From positions 411,197 to 475,196 of the forward strand of contig NZ_PEKX01000020.1 in the NCBI RefSeq assembly GCF_002796985.1: a stretch of DNA of 64,000 bases, in the 5' to 3' direction. The position numbers were made by a program, and so were the translations under genes. Below the pieces are notes generated by a model. It did not search any database and was not told the DNA's origin. It worked only from the letters and a program-made list of their open reading frames with translations. Below, piece by piece: positions 43,174 through 51,435 of this stretch (the first letter of the stretch is position 1; each line of letters begins with the position of its first letter). The stretch is from Pseudomonas sp. GTDB taxonomy: Bacteria > Pseudomonadota > Gammaproteobacteria > Pseudomonadales > Pseudomonadaceae.

Positions 43174-44565
43174 ATGAGCTCCCTCGAGAACCCGTCCGCC
43201 GCCAAGGACCAGCCCGACCTGGTCTACGGCCTGGAAGCCCGCCCCGCCTTGCCCATCGCCGTCCTTGCAGCATTGCAGCACCTGCTGGCGATCATCGTGC
43301 CCATCGTCACCCCCGGCCTGCTGATCTGCCAGGCGCTGGGCGTGTCGCCGCGTGACACCAACCTGATCGTGTCGATGTCGCTGGTGATCTCCGGCATCGC
43401 CACCTTCGTCCAGTGCAAGCGCTTCGGGCCGTTCGGCGCGGGCCTGCTGATCGTTCAGGGCACCAGCTTCAACTTCGTCGGCCCGCTGATTGCCGGCGGT
43501 GCGCTGATGGTGAAGAACGGCACGCCAGTGGAAGCGGTAATGGCGGCGATCTTCGGCGTGGTCATGGCCGGATCCTTCGTGGAGATGGGCGTGTCGCGCA
43601 TCCTGCCCTTCGTGAAGCGCCTGATCACCCCGCTGGTCACCGGCATCGTGGTGCTGATGATCGGCCTCACGCTGATCAAGGTCGGCCTGATCAGCATGGG
43701 CGGCGGCTTCTCCGCCATGTCCAACGGCACCTTCGCCAACGGCGAGAACCTGATGCTGTCCGGCCTGGTGCTGGCAATCATCGTCATCCTCAACCGCATT
43801 CCGGTGGTCTGGATGCGCAGCGGCGCCATCGTCATCGCCCTGGCCGTGGGCTACGCGCTGGCCGGCTACCTGGGCCGCCTGGACTTCACCGGCATGCAAG
43901 AGGCGCCGGCCTTCCAGGTGCCAGTGCCGCTGCACTTCGGCCTGGGCTTCTCCTGGAGCCTGTTCATCCCGATGCTGGTGATCTACCTGGTGACCTCGCT
44001 GGAAGCCATCGGTGACATCACCGCCACCAGCAAGATCTCCCACCAGCCGGTGGAAGGCCCGCTGTGGATGCAGCGCATCAAGGGCGGCGTGCTGGTGAAC
44101 GGCGCCAACTCGCTGCTGGCCGGCCTGTTCAACACCTTCCCCAGCTCGGTGTTCGCGCAGAACAACGGCGTGATCCAGCTGACCGGCGTCGCCAGCCGCC
44201 ACGTCGGCCTGTGGATCGCCGCGATGCTCATCGTGCTGGGCCTGTTCCCCAGCGTCGCCGGGGTGATCCAGGCCGTTCCCGAGCCGGTGCTCGGTGGCGC
44301 GGTGATGGTGATGTTCGGTGCGGTCGCCGCCTCCGGCATCAACATCCTCGCCGGCATCCACCTGGACCGCCGCGCGCTGCTGATCATCGCCGTCAGCCTG
44401 GCGCTGGGCCTGGGTATCTCCCAGGTGCCGGAGTTCCTCGCGCATATGCCCCACGCAATCCGCACCGTGCTGGAATCCGGCGTTGCCACCGGCGGCATCT
44501 GCGCCCTGCTGCTGAACTGGTTCCTGCCCGAGTCCGACGCCGTCAGGGCCTCGCACAACGGCTGA
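43174..44565 (+). CDS. NCS2-family uracil/xanthine permease
   Basis: A proton-coupled nucleobase transporter of 463 residues with about 13-14 hydrophobic segments. QGTSFNFVGPLIAGGA near residue 95 and the NCS2 signature QNNGVIQLTGVASR near 328 define the family, the latter closer to the xanthine/urate branch than to UraA. The ATG at 43174 precedes MSSLENPSAAKDQPDLVYGL; a TAAAAT at 43139-43144 may be its -10. It corresponds to PA0352, next to ilvD in both genomes, although here a pilin gene separates them. Confidence 0.9.
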   Translation: MSSLENPSAAKDQPDLVYGLEARPALPIAVLAALQHLLAIIVPIVTPGLLICQALGVSPRDTNLIVSMSLVISGIATFVQCKRFGPFGAGLLIVQGTSFNFVGPLIAGGALMVKNGTPVEAVMAAIFGVVMAGSFVEMGVSRILPFVKRLITPLVTGIVVLMIGLTLIKVGLISMGGGFSAMSNGTFANGENLMLSGLVLAIIVILNRIPVVWMRSGAIVIALAVGYALAGYLGRLDFTGMQEAPAFQVPVPLHFGLGFSWSLFIPMLVIYLVTSLEAIGDITATSKISHQPVEGPLWMQRIKGGVLVNGANSLLAGLFNTFPSSVFAQNNGVIQLTGVASRHVGLWIAAMLIVLGLFPSVAGVIQAVPEPVLGGAVMVMFGAVAASGINILAGIHLDRRALLIIAVSLALGLGISQVPEFLAHMPHAIRTVLESGVATGGICALLLNWFLPESDAVRASHNG

Positions 44566-44571
44566 TCCAGA

Positions 44572-44603
44572 GACGACGCCACCTTCGGGTGGCGTCGTCG
44601 TTT
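44572..44603 (+). terminator. Permease terminator
   Basis: GACGACGCCACC-TTCG-GGTGGCGTCGTC is a perfect 12-bp stem with a UUCG tetraloop followed by GTTT, seven bases after the permease stop. Confidence 0.85.
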
Positions 44604-44614
44604 ATGCTCCCCTG

Positions 44615-45082
44615 ATGACCACTTCCCTGCGCATCGGCGTCATCGCCGACACCCATGGACTGCTGCGCCCCGAAGCACTGGCGGCGCTGCAAGGCTGCGC
44701 GCGCATCCTGCACCTGGGCGATATCGGCCCCGCCTCACTGCTCGACCCACTGCGCGAACTGGCGCCGCTGGACGTGGTGCGCGGCAACAACGACACCGAC
44801 GACTGGGCCGCCGCGCTGCCGGAAACCCTGCGGCTGGAGCTGGGTGGGCTGCGGCTCTACCTGATCCACGACCTCAAGCAGTTGGCCATCGACCCGGCGG
44901 CCGAAGGCATCGACATCGTGCTGGCGGGGCATTCGCACAAGCCGCTGAACGAGGTGCGCGATGGGGTGCTGTACCTGAATCCGGGGAGTGCCGGGCCGCG
45001 GCGGTTCAAGTTGCCGATTGCCTTGGCGATTCTGACCGTGGCCGAGGGGAAGGCCGAGGTGGAGTTGGTCACGCTCGTCTAA
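44615..45082 (+). CDS. YfcE/MJ0936-type metallophosphoesterase
   Basis: 155 residues of the calcineurin-like phosphodiesterase family, at the usual length. All metal ligands are visible: DTHG near residue 11, HLGDIG near 34, GNND near 58, IHD near 85 and the AGHSH pair near 107. Substrates of this family are small phosphodiesters and are not predictable from sequence. The gene starts directly after the permease terminator. Confidence 0.9.
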   Translation: MTTSLRIGVIADTHGLLRPEALAALQGCARILHLGDIGPASLLDPLRELAPLDVVRGNNDTDDWAAALPETLRLELGGLRLYLIHDLKQLAIDPAAEGIDIVLAGHSHKPLNEVRDGVLYLNPGSAGPRRFKLPIALAILTVAEGKAEVELVTLV

Positions 45083-45086
45083 GGGC

Positions 45087-45221
45087 GTTCGCGAGCAAGC
45101 TCGCTCCTACAGGGTGTGCGCGGCGCAGCATCCGCCGCGCATTGACCGGAGGCATCGCGGACAGAGTCCGCGATTGGATTCGCTCCATGCTGACCTTGTA
45201 GGAGCGAGCTTGCTCGCGAAC
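45087..45221. repeat. REP inverted pair
   Basis: GCGAGCAAGCTCGCTCCTAC (within 45087-45110) and the inverted GTAGGAGCGAGCTTGCTCGC (45198-45221) are the same REP unit as at 36796. The 87 bp between them has no gene. It lies between two convergent genes. Confidence 0.88.
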
Positions 45222-45237
45222 CGCCGCCATACCCTGT

Positions 45238-46611
45238 TCAAGGTTCGAGCAGATGAATGGCCAACTGCGCCACCGCCTCCTGCCGCTCGGTCTTCTCGCT
45301 GCGCCGGCCGCCATTGAGGCCGGACCACTCCGGATGCGCCCGCGCCTTGCGCAGGGCCTCGGGCAGCTTGCCCTCGCGCCACTGCTGGTCTTCGGGTGAC
45401 TGCACCTGGATCGCCTCCACCGCCGCATGCCCGCGGGTCTGCAGGGCCGCCAGCAGTTGCCGCTGCCGCAGCGCCAGCAGGCGCAAGACGTTGTCGTCCA
45501 CGGACAGCTCGCGGCTGCCCTTGAGCTTGCCCAGCAGTCGCTGGCCATAGTGGCCGACGGTCTGCCAGGCGCCGCCGGCGATGGCGCCCAACGCGGTGGC
45601 TGCGCCGAGGGTCAGGCCACCGACCAGCAGATCGATCCCCGCTCCCGCTGCCGCACCGGCCGCGACACCGCCACCCAGGCGAACGCCCAGCTGGCGCAAA
45701 GTTTCGGGGTTGAACAGATCATCGCCCCAGCGCCCGTCCAGCAGCGGCAGGTCAGCCGCGCGGGCGTCGTCCTTGCGGAAGGCATAGAGACTGAGCAGCG
45801 CCTTCACGCAGGTGTCTTCGCGTTTGCGCACCTGATTGCGCAGCGTCTCGGTGGCAGCGCGCACGGCACTGTCGCCAGCAGGCACCAACTGTCGGCAAGC
45901 GGCAACGTCCACCAGCAATTCGGCGATCAGCCGCGCCCCCGCCTCGCGGCGAGCGACGGCCTGGGCTTCGTGATCGGCCACCAGCCGGTCCAGCTGCGGA
46001 CGCGCGCGCTCCAGCAACAGCGCCAGGCTTTCGTACAAGCGGCGCTCGCCATCCAGCGGCGGCGCCACGCTGTCAAAACGCACCAGCGCATGCAGACCGA
46101 GACGGGACAGCGCCTCGCGCCACTGCTCCTCGCGGTGCTGCGGGCTGGCGACGAAGTTAAGCACCGGCAGCAGCGGCCGCGCACAGGAAGCAAGCACCGC
46201 CAGTTCGTCGCGGTACTTGGCCAGCACCGGCTCGCGGGCGTCGATCACATAGAGGCCGGCGTCGGAGCCGAGCAACTGGCGCAACACCTTGGCTTCCTGC
46301 TCGAAGCGGCCACGGGCCTCGCTGCCGTCGAGGAAGCGGCGCAGTTTCTCCGGGCCATCCAGGCGCTCGCCGGGGCGTTCCAGGCCATCAAGGAAATCGC
46401 GCAGGGCGATGGCGTCTTCCAGGCCGGGCGTGTCGTACAGCTCCAGCAGCGGCTCGCCGTCCACCGACAGCCGCGCGCCTTCCACATGCCGCGTGGTGCT
46501 GGGGCGATGGGACACCTCGCCGAAGCCCACGTCGCGGGTCAGGGTACGCAGCAGGGAGGTCTTGCCGACATTGGTGTGGCCGACCACGGCCAGTTTCAGC
46601 GCATCAGTCAT
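45238..46611 (-). CDS. Era-like GTPase with DUF3482-type C-terminus
   Basis: 457 residues. The N-terminal G domain has G1 GHTNVGKTS (residues 10-18), G3 DTPGLED near 58 and a G4-like region later. The C-terminal part includes a glycine-rich, alpha-helical membrane-associating stretch (GGGVAAGAAAGAGIDLLVGGLTLGAATALGAIAGGA near 300-335). This matches the GTPase/DUF3482 family of unknown function. The ATG at 46611 overlaps the end of the upstream DUF2868 gene by 8 bp, so the two are co-expressed and probably act together at the inner membrane. Confidence 0.83.
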   Translation of the reverse strand: MTDALKLAVVGHTNVGKTSLLRTLTRDVGFGEVSHRPSTTRHVEGARLSVDGEPLLELYDTPGLEDAIALRDFLDGLERPGERLDGPEKLRRFLDGSEARGRFEQEAKVLRQLLGSDAGLYVIDAREPVLAKYRDELAVLASCARPLLPVLNFVASPQHREEQWREALSRLGLHALVRFDSVAPPLDGERRLYESLALLLERARPQLDRLVADHEAQAVARREAGARLIAELLVDVAACRQLVPAGDSAVRAATETLRNQVRKREDTCVKALLSLYAFRKDDARAADLPLLDGRWGDDLFNPETLRQLGVRLGGGVAAGAAAGAGIDLLVGGLTLGAATALGAIAGGAWQTVGHYGQRLLGKLKGSRELSVDDNVLRLLALRQRQLLAALQTRGHAAVEAIQVQSPEDQQWREGKLPEALRKARAHPEWSGLNGGRRSEKTERQEAVAQLAIHLLEP

Positions 46612-47989
46612 GCCCGGTCTCCAGCCAGCCCAGCGGCGACGCCGAGGTGTGCGGCAGTTGCAAGCGCTCGATGCCGGCGTGCCAGTCACCCAGGCGCTCA
46701 GCGTCCAGCGCTTCGCCCGCTGGAGCTTGCAGCAACCAGACGCGAGTGGCGGCGGCGCAGCGCGAGAGCTCCGCGATCAGCGCCAGGGTGCCGCGATCCG
46801 GCGAGCGTCGCGGGTCGCAGGCGATCACCAGGCGAGCCGGCGGGTAGCGCGTGAGTTGTTCCAGCAGGCGGCGACGCTGGGCGCCGTCGTCCAGATCGCC
46901 GGCATTGGCGATGCTGTCCGGCAGTTTCGGCGGCCAGTGGGGCCGGTCGAGCAGTTCGATCGACACCAGTAGCGCACCGTCGGCGGTGGAAGCCGGGGCC
47001 TGCGCCTGCGGTTCGATCAGTTCGCCCGGCGCGGCATCGCTGACACCCAGGCGCTCGCTGGCTGGCATCAGGCGCTCGCGCAATAGCGCGTAACCGGGCA
47101 GCGAAACGTCCAACGCCAACTGCGCACGCCCGCGCTTCCAGCGCCACAGGCAGAGCAACCAGAGCGCACCGCGCAGCAGCACGCCGTAGACCAGCAGAAT
47201 CCCCACCAGCCAGCCAGCCCAGGCGTGTCGCGCGTTCTCGCTGGCCACCAGGGCATCGCCACTGGCGCGCACCAGCTCCGAATCCGGCTGCGGGAAGCCG
47301 AGCAGCGACGGCAGCGCGCCGAGGCCGTGGGTCAGGGCGATGAAGGTATCGCCGCCAAGGATGGTGGTCTCCCAGACGAAGCCGTAGCGCCGCGTCGCCA
47401 GCAGCGCCAGCATCACACCCAGCGCACTGCTCAGTGCCACCAGCCAGAGGCCGTGGACCAGCAAGCCAAGCGCCCAGCGCGTGAGCTTCTGGCGGTCCAG
47501 CAGCACCAGCAAGGCGGGTGCTAGCTGTGCGGCATGGGCGTCGCGGGCGAACTTGCCGCTCAGCCATAGCCACAGGCGGCCCAGTGCGCCGGCGGCCTCG
47601 CCACCGGCGAAGAAGGCCAGGGTCCAGCCGATCAGGGTAATCAGGTGCAGGCCGAGCAGGCTGGCCAGGGCCCAGAACACGTTGACCGGGCGCAGGCCGT
47701 CGCCGAGGGCGGCAAAGGCCAGGCCGCCGCCGGTGAACAGCGCCAGCGCCAGCAGCAGGTAGAGCGCCAGGCGCGAGCCCTGCACCCAGGTGCGCAGGGC
47801 GGCGCGCTGGCCATCGCGTTCGGCGAGCAGGCGTGCGCGGGTTTGCAGGCGCTGCGCGAGGCTGCCAGCGCTGACGATGGCGCGGCGGTTGGCTTCGCTG
47901 TCTTCCAGCGGGCCGACCTGTTCTTCGCGCAGGCGCACGGCCTCGCACAGCCACAGGGATTCGAGGGCGGAAGCGGGGGTTTCGCTCAC
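46604..47989 (-). CDS. DUF2868-type membrane protein
   Basis: 461 residues. After a soluble helical start (to about 70), four or so hydrophobic spans are visible: YLLLALALFTGGGLAFAAL, ASLLGLHLITLIGWTLAFF, HGLWLVALSSALGVMLALL and WLVGILLVYGVLLRGALWLL. The last third is a soluble domain. The layout fits DUF2868, whose genes are regularly paired with the DUF3482 GTPase gene, as here. Function is unknown; a regulated membrane process is plausible. Confidence 0.8.
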   Translation of the reverse strand: MSETPASALESLWLCEAVRLREEQVGPLEDSEANRRAIVSAGSLAQRLQTRARLLAERDGQRAALRTWVQGSRLALYLLLALALFTGGGLAFAALGDGLRPVNVFWALASLLGLHLITLIGWTLAFFAGGEAAGALGRLWLWLSGKFARDAHAAQLAPALLVLLDRQKLTRWALGLLVHGLWLVALSSALGVMLALLATRRYGFVWETTILGGDTFIALTHGLGALPSLLGFPQPDSELVRASGDALVASENARHAWAGWLVGILLVYGVLLRGALWLLCLWRWKRGRAQLALDVSLPGYALLRERLMPASERLGVSDAAPGELIEPQAQAPASTADGALLVSIELLDRPHWPPKLPDSIANAGDLDDGAQRRRLLEQLTRYPPARLVIACDPRRSPDRGTLALIAELSRCAAATRVWLLQAPAGEALDAERLGDWHAGIERLQLPHTSASPLGWLETGHD

Positions 47990-48153
47990 GGGGTCTCCGA
48001 CAGTCGGTACTCGGCATCAAGGATAACCGCTGCTCGCCGCCGCGTCCCGGCACCGCCGGTAACACCGCATGGCGTCAACCAAACCAAGGAGGGGCTCTCG
48101 CCGCACCCAGCCAGCCTCACACTCGGAAGAAACAACAAGAATGAGGCCTCGCC

Positions 48154-49176
48154 ATGCTGCGCTCGATGCTCAGTGCCTTGCCCCTGCTGCTGGCCGCCGC
48201 CACCGCGGCGGCCGTGGAAACACCCCCGGTGCGCCCCTCCGACTGGGGCCCGGACACGCCGCTGATGCAGGCGGTGCCGCCGCGCGTGCTGGACGCCAAC
48301 GTCAGCGCCCGGCAGTCCGACAGCAACACCTCGCAACTGTGGATCAGCCACACCGACTTCCGCCTGCACGACGACATCGGCTTCTTCATCCGCAAGATGC
48401 TGATCCAGATGAGCCCAGTGGCGGGTGCCGGCACGCCGCTGATGCTGGACGATCCGAAATCCATGGTCGCGCGCATCCAGGCCGGGGACATCTTCGTCGC
48501 CGACGCCACCCTCGCCAGCCTGCTCAACGAGGAGTTGCGCAACGCCAACGCGCCGGTGCGCAACCTCAAGCTCAGCACCCGCGCCGACGGCCAGGAAGTC
48601 CACGGCGAATTGCTGCGCAAGGGCCGCTGGAGGCCGCTGCGGATGGTCACCGGGATCGAGCAGGCCGGGCCGCTGAAGGTGGCGCTGGTGCCGCAGCGAA
48701 TCTTCGTCGACGGAGTGGACGTCACGCCCTCGCTGACCGCCGCTTCCATCGAGATGTCCGAGGTGCTGCAACTGCACACCGCACACATGCAGCTGATCGG
48801 CAACCGTATCCTGGTCGACCTCGACGGCCTGTTCCCGCCGCCGCGCCTGGACTTCACCGTGAGCCGCCTGAAGCTCGCCGACGGCGGCATGGACCTGCTG
48901 CTGGGCAGCGACCTGGCCGAGCTGAAATGGCCCCAGCTCAAGGCGCCGCAGAGCTACATGTTCATCGAGGGCGGCGACATCAAGATGGCGCGGACCATCC
49001 TGGTGAAGGCCTACGCGCTGTTCACCAGCCTGAGCCCCGACGCGCCGCTGCTGTTCAACCTCTACGACTACCGCCGCCAATTGCAGTACGGCGAAATCCG
49101 CCTGCGCGAGGACGGCATGGTGCACATCGCCGTCTCGCCGGTTAAGGCGCCCGCCCCGGAGGAGAAAACCCTATGA
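48154..49176 (+). CDS. Secreted protein of unknown function (paralogue 1)
   Basis: 340 residues with a signal peptide (about 1-20, LLLAAATAAAVE). The mature protein alternates short strands and is rich in Leu and Asp, consistent with a periplasmic beta-rich fold. Its C-terminal 65 residues align with the next gene's product: SYMFIEGGDIKMA versus SYIWLQSGDLKIF, then FNLYDYRR versus FNLKDYRK. No catalytic motif is evident. Its stop overlaps the next start by four bases. Confidence 0.78.
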   Translation: MLRSMLSALPLLLAAATAAAVETPPVRPSDWGPDTPLMQAVPPRVLDANVSARQSDSNTSQLWISHTDFRLHDDIGFFIRKMLIQMSPVAGAGTPLMLDDPKSMVARIQAGDIFVADATLASLLNEELRNANAPVRNLKLSTRADGQEVHGELLRKGRWRPLRMVTGIEQAGPLKVALVPQRIFVDGVDVTPSLTAASIEMSEVLQLHTAHMQLIGNRILVDLDGLFPPPRLDFTVSRLKLADGGMDLLLGSDLAELKWPQLKAPQSYMFIEGGDIKMARTILVKAYALFTSLSPDAPLLFNLYDYRRQLQYGEIRLREDGMVHIAVSPVKAPAPEEKTL

Positions 49177-50240
49177 GAACCCTCCTCGCTTCCCTGCTCT
49201 GCCTCGCGCTGGCCGGCCAAGCCGTCGCTGAGAGCGCCATCGACAAGCAGCAGCGTGAACTGGGCGTGCTGCGTCAGGGCTGGTTCCAGCAGACGCCGCC
49301 GGCGCCGGACTTCAAGGCCAGCCGGCCAGGCGGCCTGCGCGACTCCGGCCAGGACGGCGTGGGCATCCTGCTGCATAACGTGGACATGTACTTCCAGGGC
49401 AACATCGGCTTCCACAGCCCGCAGCTCAAGGGCTGGCTGGTGCCGCTCAAGGCCGGCGAGCCGATCGACTTCGACCGCCCGCAGGACATGCGCATCAACG
49501 TCTCCGAGGGCGAGGTGATCCTCAGCCCCGAGCAGCTCGGCAACCTGTTCAACCAGCACCTTCTCGCCTACCCGGAAACCATGCTGCGCGACTTCAAGCT
49601 CAGCATCGAAGGCGACCGCCTGCTGGTGGCCGGCGAGGTGCAGCCGCTGGGCGTCGGCCCCTGGCTGCCGCTGCGGCTCTCCGGCACGGTGAAGCTCGAC
49701 GGTGACAACCTCGACTACCAGCCCGACAGCGTGAAGGTGCTCGGCGTACCCAGCTACGGCGCCATGAGCCTGGTGGGCCTGCGCCTGGACTCGCTGGTGA
49801 CCCTGGAGCGGCCCGGCGCCGTGCTCAAGGACAACGTGATGCACCTGAACTACCACCAGGTCTTCCCGCTGGTGGGCATCGACGGCCGCGTCGAATCCAG
49901 CTGGCTGGACGCCAAGGGCCTGCACCTGAAGTTCACGCCGAAAGCTGGCGCCGCGTCACTGGCCTTCGAGCCGCCGCGCCAGGCCGGGCAGTCCTACATC
50001 TGGCTGCAATCGGGCGACCTGAAGATCTTCGAAATCCTCATCACCTACTCCCAGGTACTGCTCAAGGCCGAGCGCCCGGACCAGACCCTGGCGTTCAACC
50101 TCAAGGACTATCGCAAGGTGCTGGCCACCGGCATCACCCAGGTCAACGAAGACGGCACCTTCTTCATGCGCGTTCCGCCACCCGCCGGCCCCGCCGACGG
50201 CGAGCGGCTGGTATCCTCTGGCAACGGGAGTTCCCGCTGA
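49173..50240 (+). CDS. Secreted protein of unknown function (paralogue 2)
   Basis: 355 residues with a signal peptide (MRTLLASLLCLALAGQAVA). It resembles the preceding gene's product across the mature region, most clearly near the C-terminus, so the two arose by duplication and diverged. Stretches such as GILLHNVDMYFQGNIGF and LGNLFNQHLLAYPETMLRDFKL have counterparts in paralogue 1. A lipid- or envelope-binding role is possible but not shown. It is translationally coupled to paralogue 1 and directly precedes folA. Confidence 0.78.
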   Translation: MRTLLASLLCLALAGQAVAESAIDKQQRELGVLRQGWFQQTPPAPDFKASRPGGLRDSGQDGVGILLHNVDMYFQGNIGFHSPQLKGWLVPLKAGEPIDFDRPQDMRINVSEGEVILSPEQLGNLFNQHLLAYPETMLRDFKLSIEGDRLLVAGEVQPLGVGPWLPLRLSGTVKLDGDNLDYQPDSVKVLGVPSYGAMSLVGLRLDSLVTLERPGAVLKDNVMHLNYHQVFPLVGIDGRVESSWLDAKGLHLKFTPKAGAASLAFEPPRQAGQSYIWLQSGDLKIFEILITYSQVLLKAERPDQTLAFNLKDYRKVLATGITQVNEDGTFFMRVPPPAGPADGERLVSSGNGSSR

Positions 50241-50260
50241 TGTTCACCACTGGAGTCGAG

Positions 50261-50770
50261 ATGGCCCAACTGCCCCTGGCGATGATCGCCGCCCTTGCCG
50301 AGAACCGCGTGATCGGCGTCGACAACCGCCTGCCCTGGCACCTGCCGCAGGACCTCAAGCACTTCAAGGCGATGACCCTGGGCAAGCCGGTGATCATGGG
50401 CCGCAAGACCTGGGATTCGCTGGGCCGCCCGCTGCCGGGCCGGCTGAACATCGTGGTCACTCGCCAGGCGGGCTTGAAGCTGGAAGGCGCGGAAGTCTTC
50501 ACCAGCCTCGACGCCGCCCTGGAGCGCGCCGAGCAGTGGGCCAAGGAAGAGGAAGCCGACGAGCTGATGCTGATCGGCGGCGCCCAGCTCTACGGCGAAG
50601 CACTCGGCCGCGCCGAGCGCCTGTACCTGACCCGCGTGGGCTTGAACCCGGCCGGGGATGCGCACTTCCCCGAAGTGAGCGAAAGCCAGTGGCACCTGGC
50701 GTCGAGCATCGAGCACGACGCGGAAGGCGAAACGCCGGCTTATGCATTCGAGGTTTGGGAGCGGGCCTGA
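50261..50770 (+). CDS. folA: Dihydrofolate reductase
   Basis: NADPH-dependent reduction of dihydrofolate for thymidylate and purine synthesis; 169 residues from the ATG at 50261. LPLAMIAALAENRVIG, DNRLPWHLPQDLKHFKAMT with the catalytic Asp in the LPWHLPQDL loop, VIMGRKTWDSLG and LMLIGGAQLYGEAL are the standard DHFR elements. A second in-frame ATG at 50240 overlaps the previous stop and also has a ribosome site, so the protein could be seven residues longer. Confidence 0.95.
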   Translation: MAQLPLAMIAALAENRVIGVDNRLPWHLPQDLKHFKAMTLGKPVIMGRKTWDSLGRPLPGRLNIVVTRQAGLKLEGAEVFTSLDAALERAEQWAKEEEADELMLIGGAQLYGEALGRAERLYLTRVGLNPAGDAHFPEVSESQWHLASSIEHDAEGETPAYAFEVWERA

Positions 50771-50787
50771 TCGCCCTGCGTGTTCAG

Positions 50788-50952
50788 AGCCCCTCACCCC
50801 AGCCCTCTCCCATAGGGAGAGGGCGCCGTATGTGCCGAGATGAATCCTGCTCTCCCTGATCGACCGGCTGACGCCTGACTCGCAGAGCGCTCCGAACAGT
50901 CGCCACTCCCTCAGGAGCGGGGTGCGCAGCCAGGGTCAGGGTGAGGGAGCGC
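50788..50952. repeat. Pseudomonas intergenic repeat with inverted ends
   Basis: The left end CCCCTCACCCCAGCCCT runs into a 9-bp stem CCCTCTCCC-ATA-GGGAGAGGG (50803-50823). The right end, AGGGTCAGGGTGAGGG (about 50933-50948), is roughly the left end inverted. Such CCCTCACCC elements are common intergenic repeats in pseudomonads. Together with the terminator at 50972 it fills the 347-bp gap after folA. Confidence 0.65.
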
Positions 50953-50971
50953 CCAACTGCGAGACTGCAAA

Positions 50972-51009
50972 GAAAAACGCCGCCCCGGTCGCCCGGCGCG
51001 GCGTTTTTC
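50972..51009 (+). terminator. folA-region terminator
   Basis: GAAAAACGCCGC and GCGGCGTTTTTC form a 12-bp stem around a GC-rich 14-base loop, with a T-run on both strands. Confidence 0.85.
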
Positions 51010-51117
51010 GTGGCCACTCCTGCACGAAATCTCCGCTCACAAACCCGCCCCTTGACCCTGTAGCAACTACAGGCTGCCCAATGACTCCACCCCACGACGG
51101 GAAACTGGAGGTACATC

Positions 51118-51423
51118 ATGGGTTGGCTCGAACGTTTGATGATGGGCGGTCACCACGGCCGCGGTGGCTATGGCGGCGGTCATGGCGGGCACGGCGGTGA
51201 ATACAGCGCACCGGGCTATCCACCGGCGCCGGCGCCACCCCCGACGGCCAATGCGGTTCCCACCCAGCCCTGCCCGCAGTGCAGCGCACAGAACCCTCAG
51301 GACAGCCGTTTCTGCCACAACTGCGGCGGGTCGCTGCAGGCCACGCCCTGCAAGGGCTGCGGTGCCGCTGTCGCGCCCCAGGCGCGCTTCTGCGCGCAGT
51401 GCGGCCAGGAACGCGGCAGCTGA
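51118..51423 (+). CDS. Small double zinc-ribbon protein
   Basis: 101 residues. The first 45 are unusual: an amphipathic start (MGWLERLMMGG) then a Gly/His/Tyr-rich stretch and a proline/alanine linker. The rest has four CxxC knuckles (CPQC, CHNC, CKGC, CAQC) forming two zinc ribbons. The N-terminal His-Gly segment could also bind metal. Partners are unknown. GGAGG lies about eight bases before the start. It is convergent with the acyl-CoA dehydrogenase gene. Confidence 0.8.
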   Translation: MGWLERLMMGGHHGRGGYGGGHGGHGGEYSAPGYPPAPAPPPTANAVPTQPCPQCSAQNPQDSRFCHNCGGSLQATPCKGCGAAVAPQARFCAQCGQERGS

Positions 51424-51435
51424 CGGGCCCTCGGC

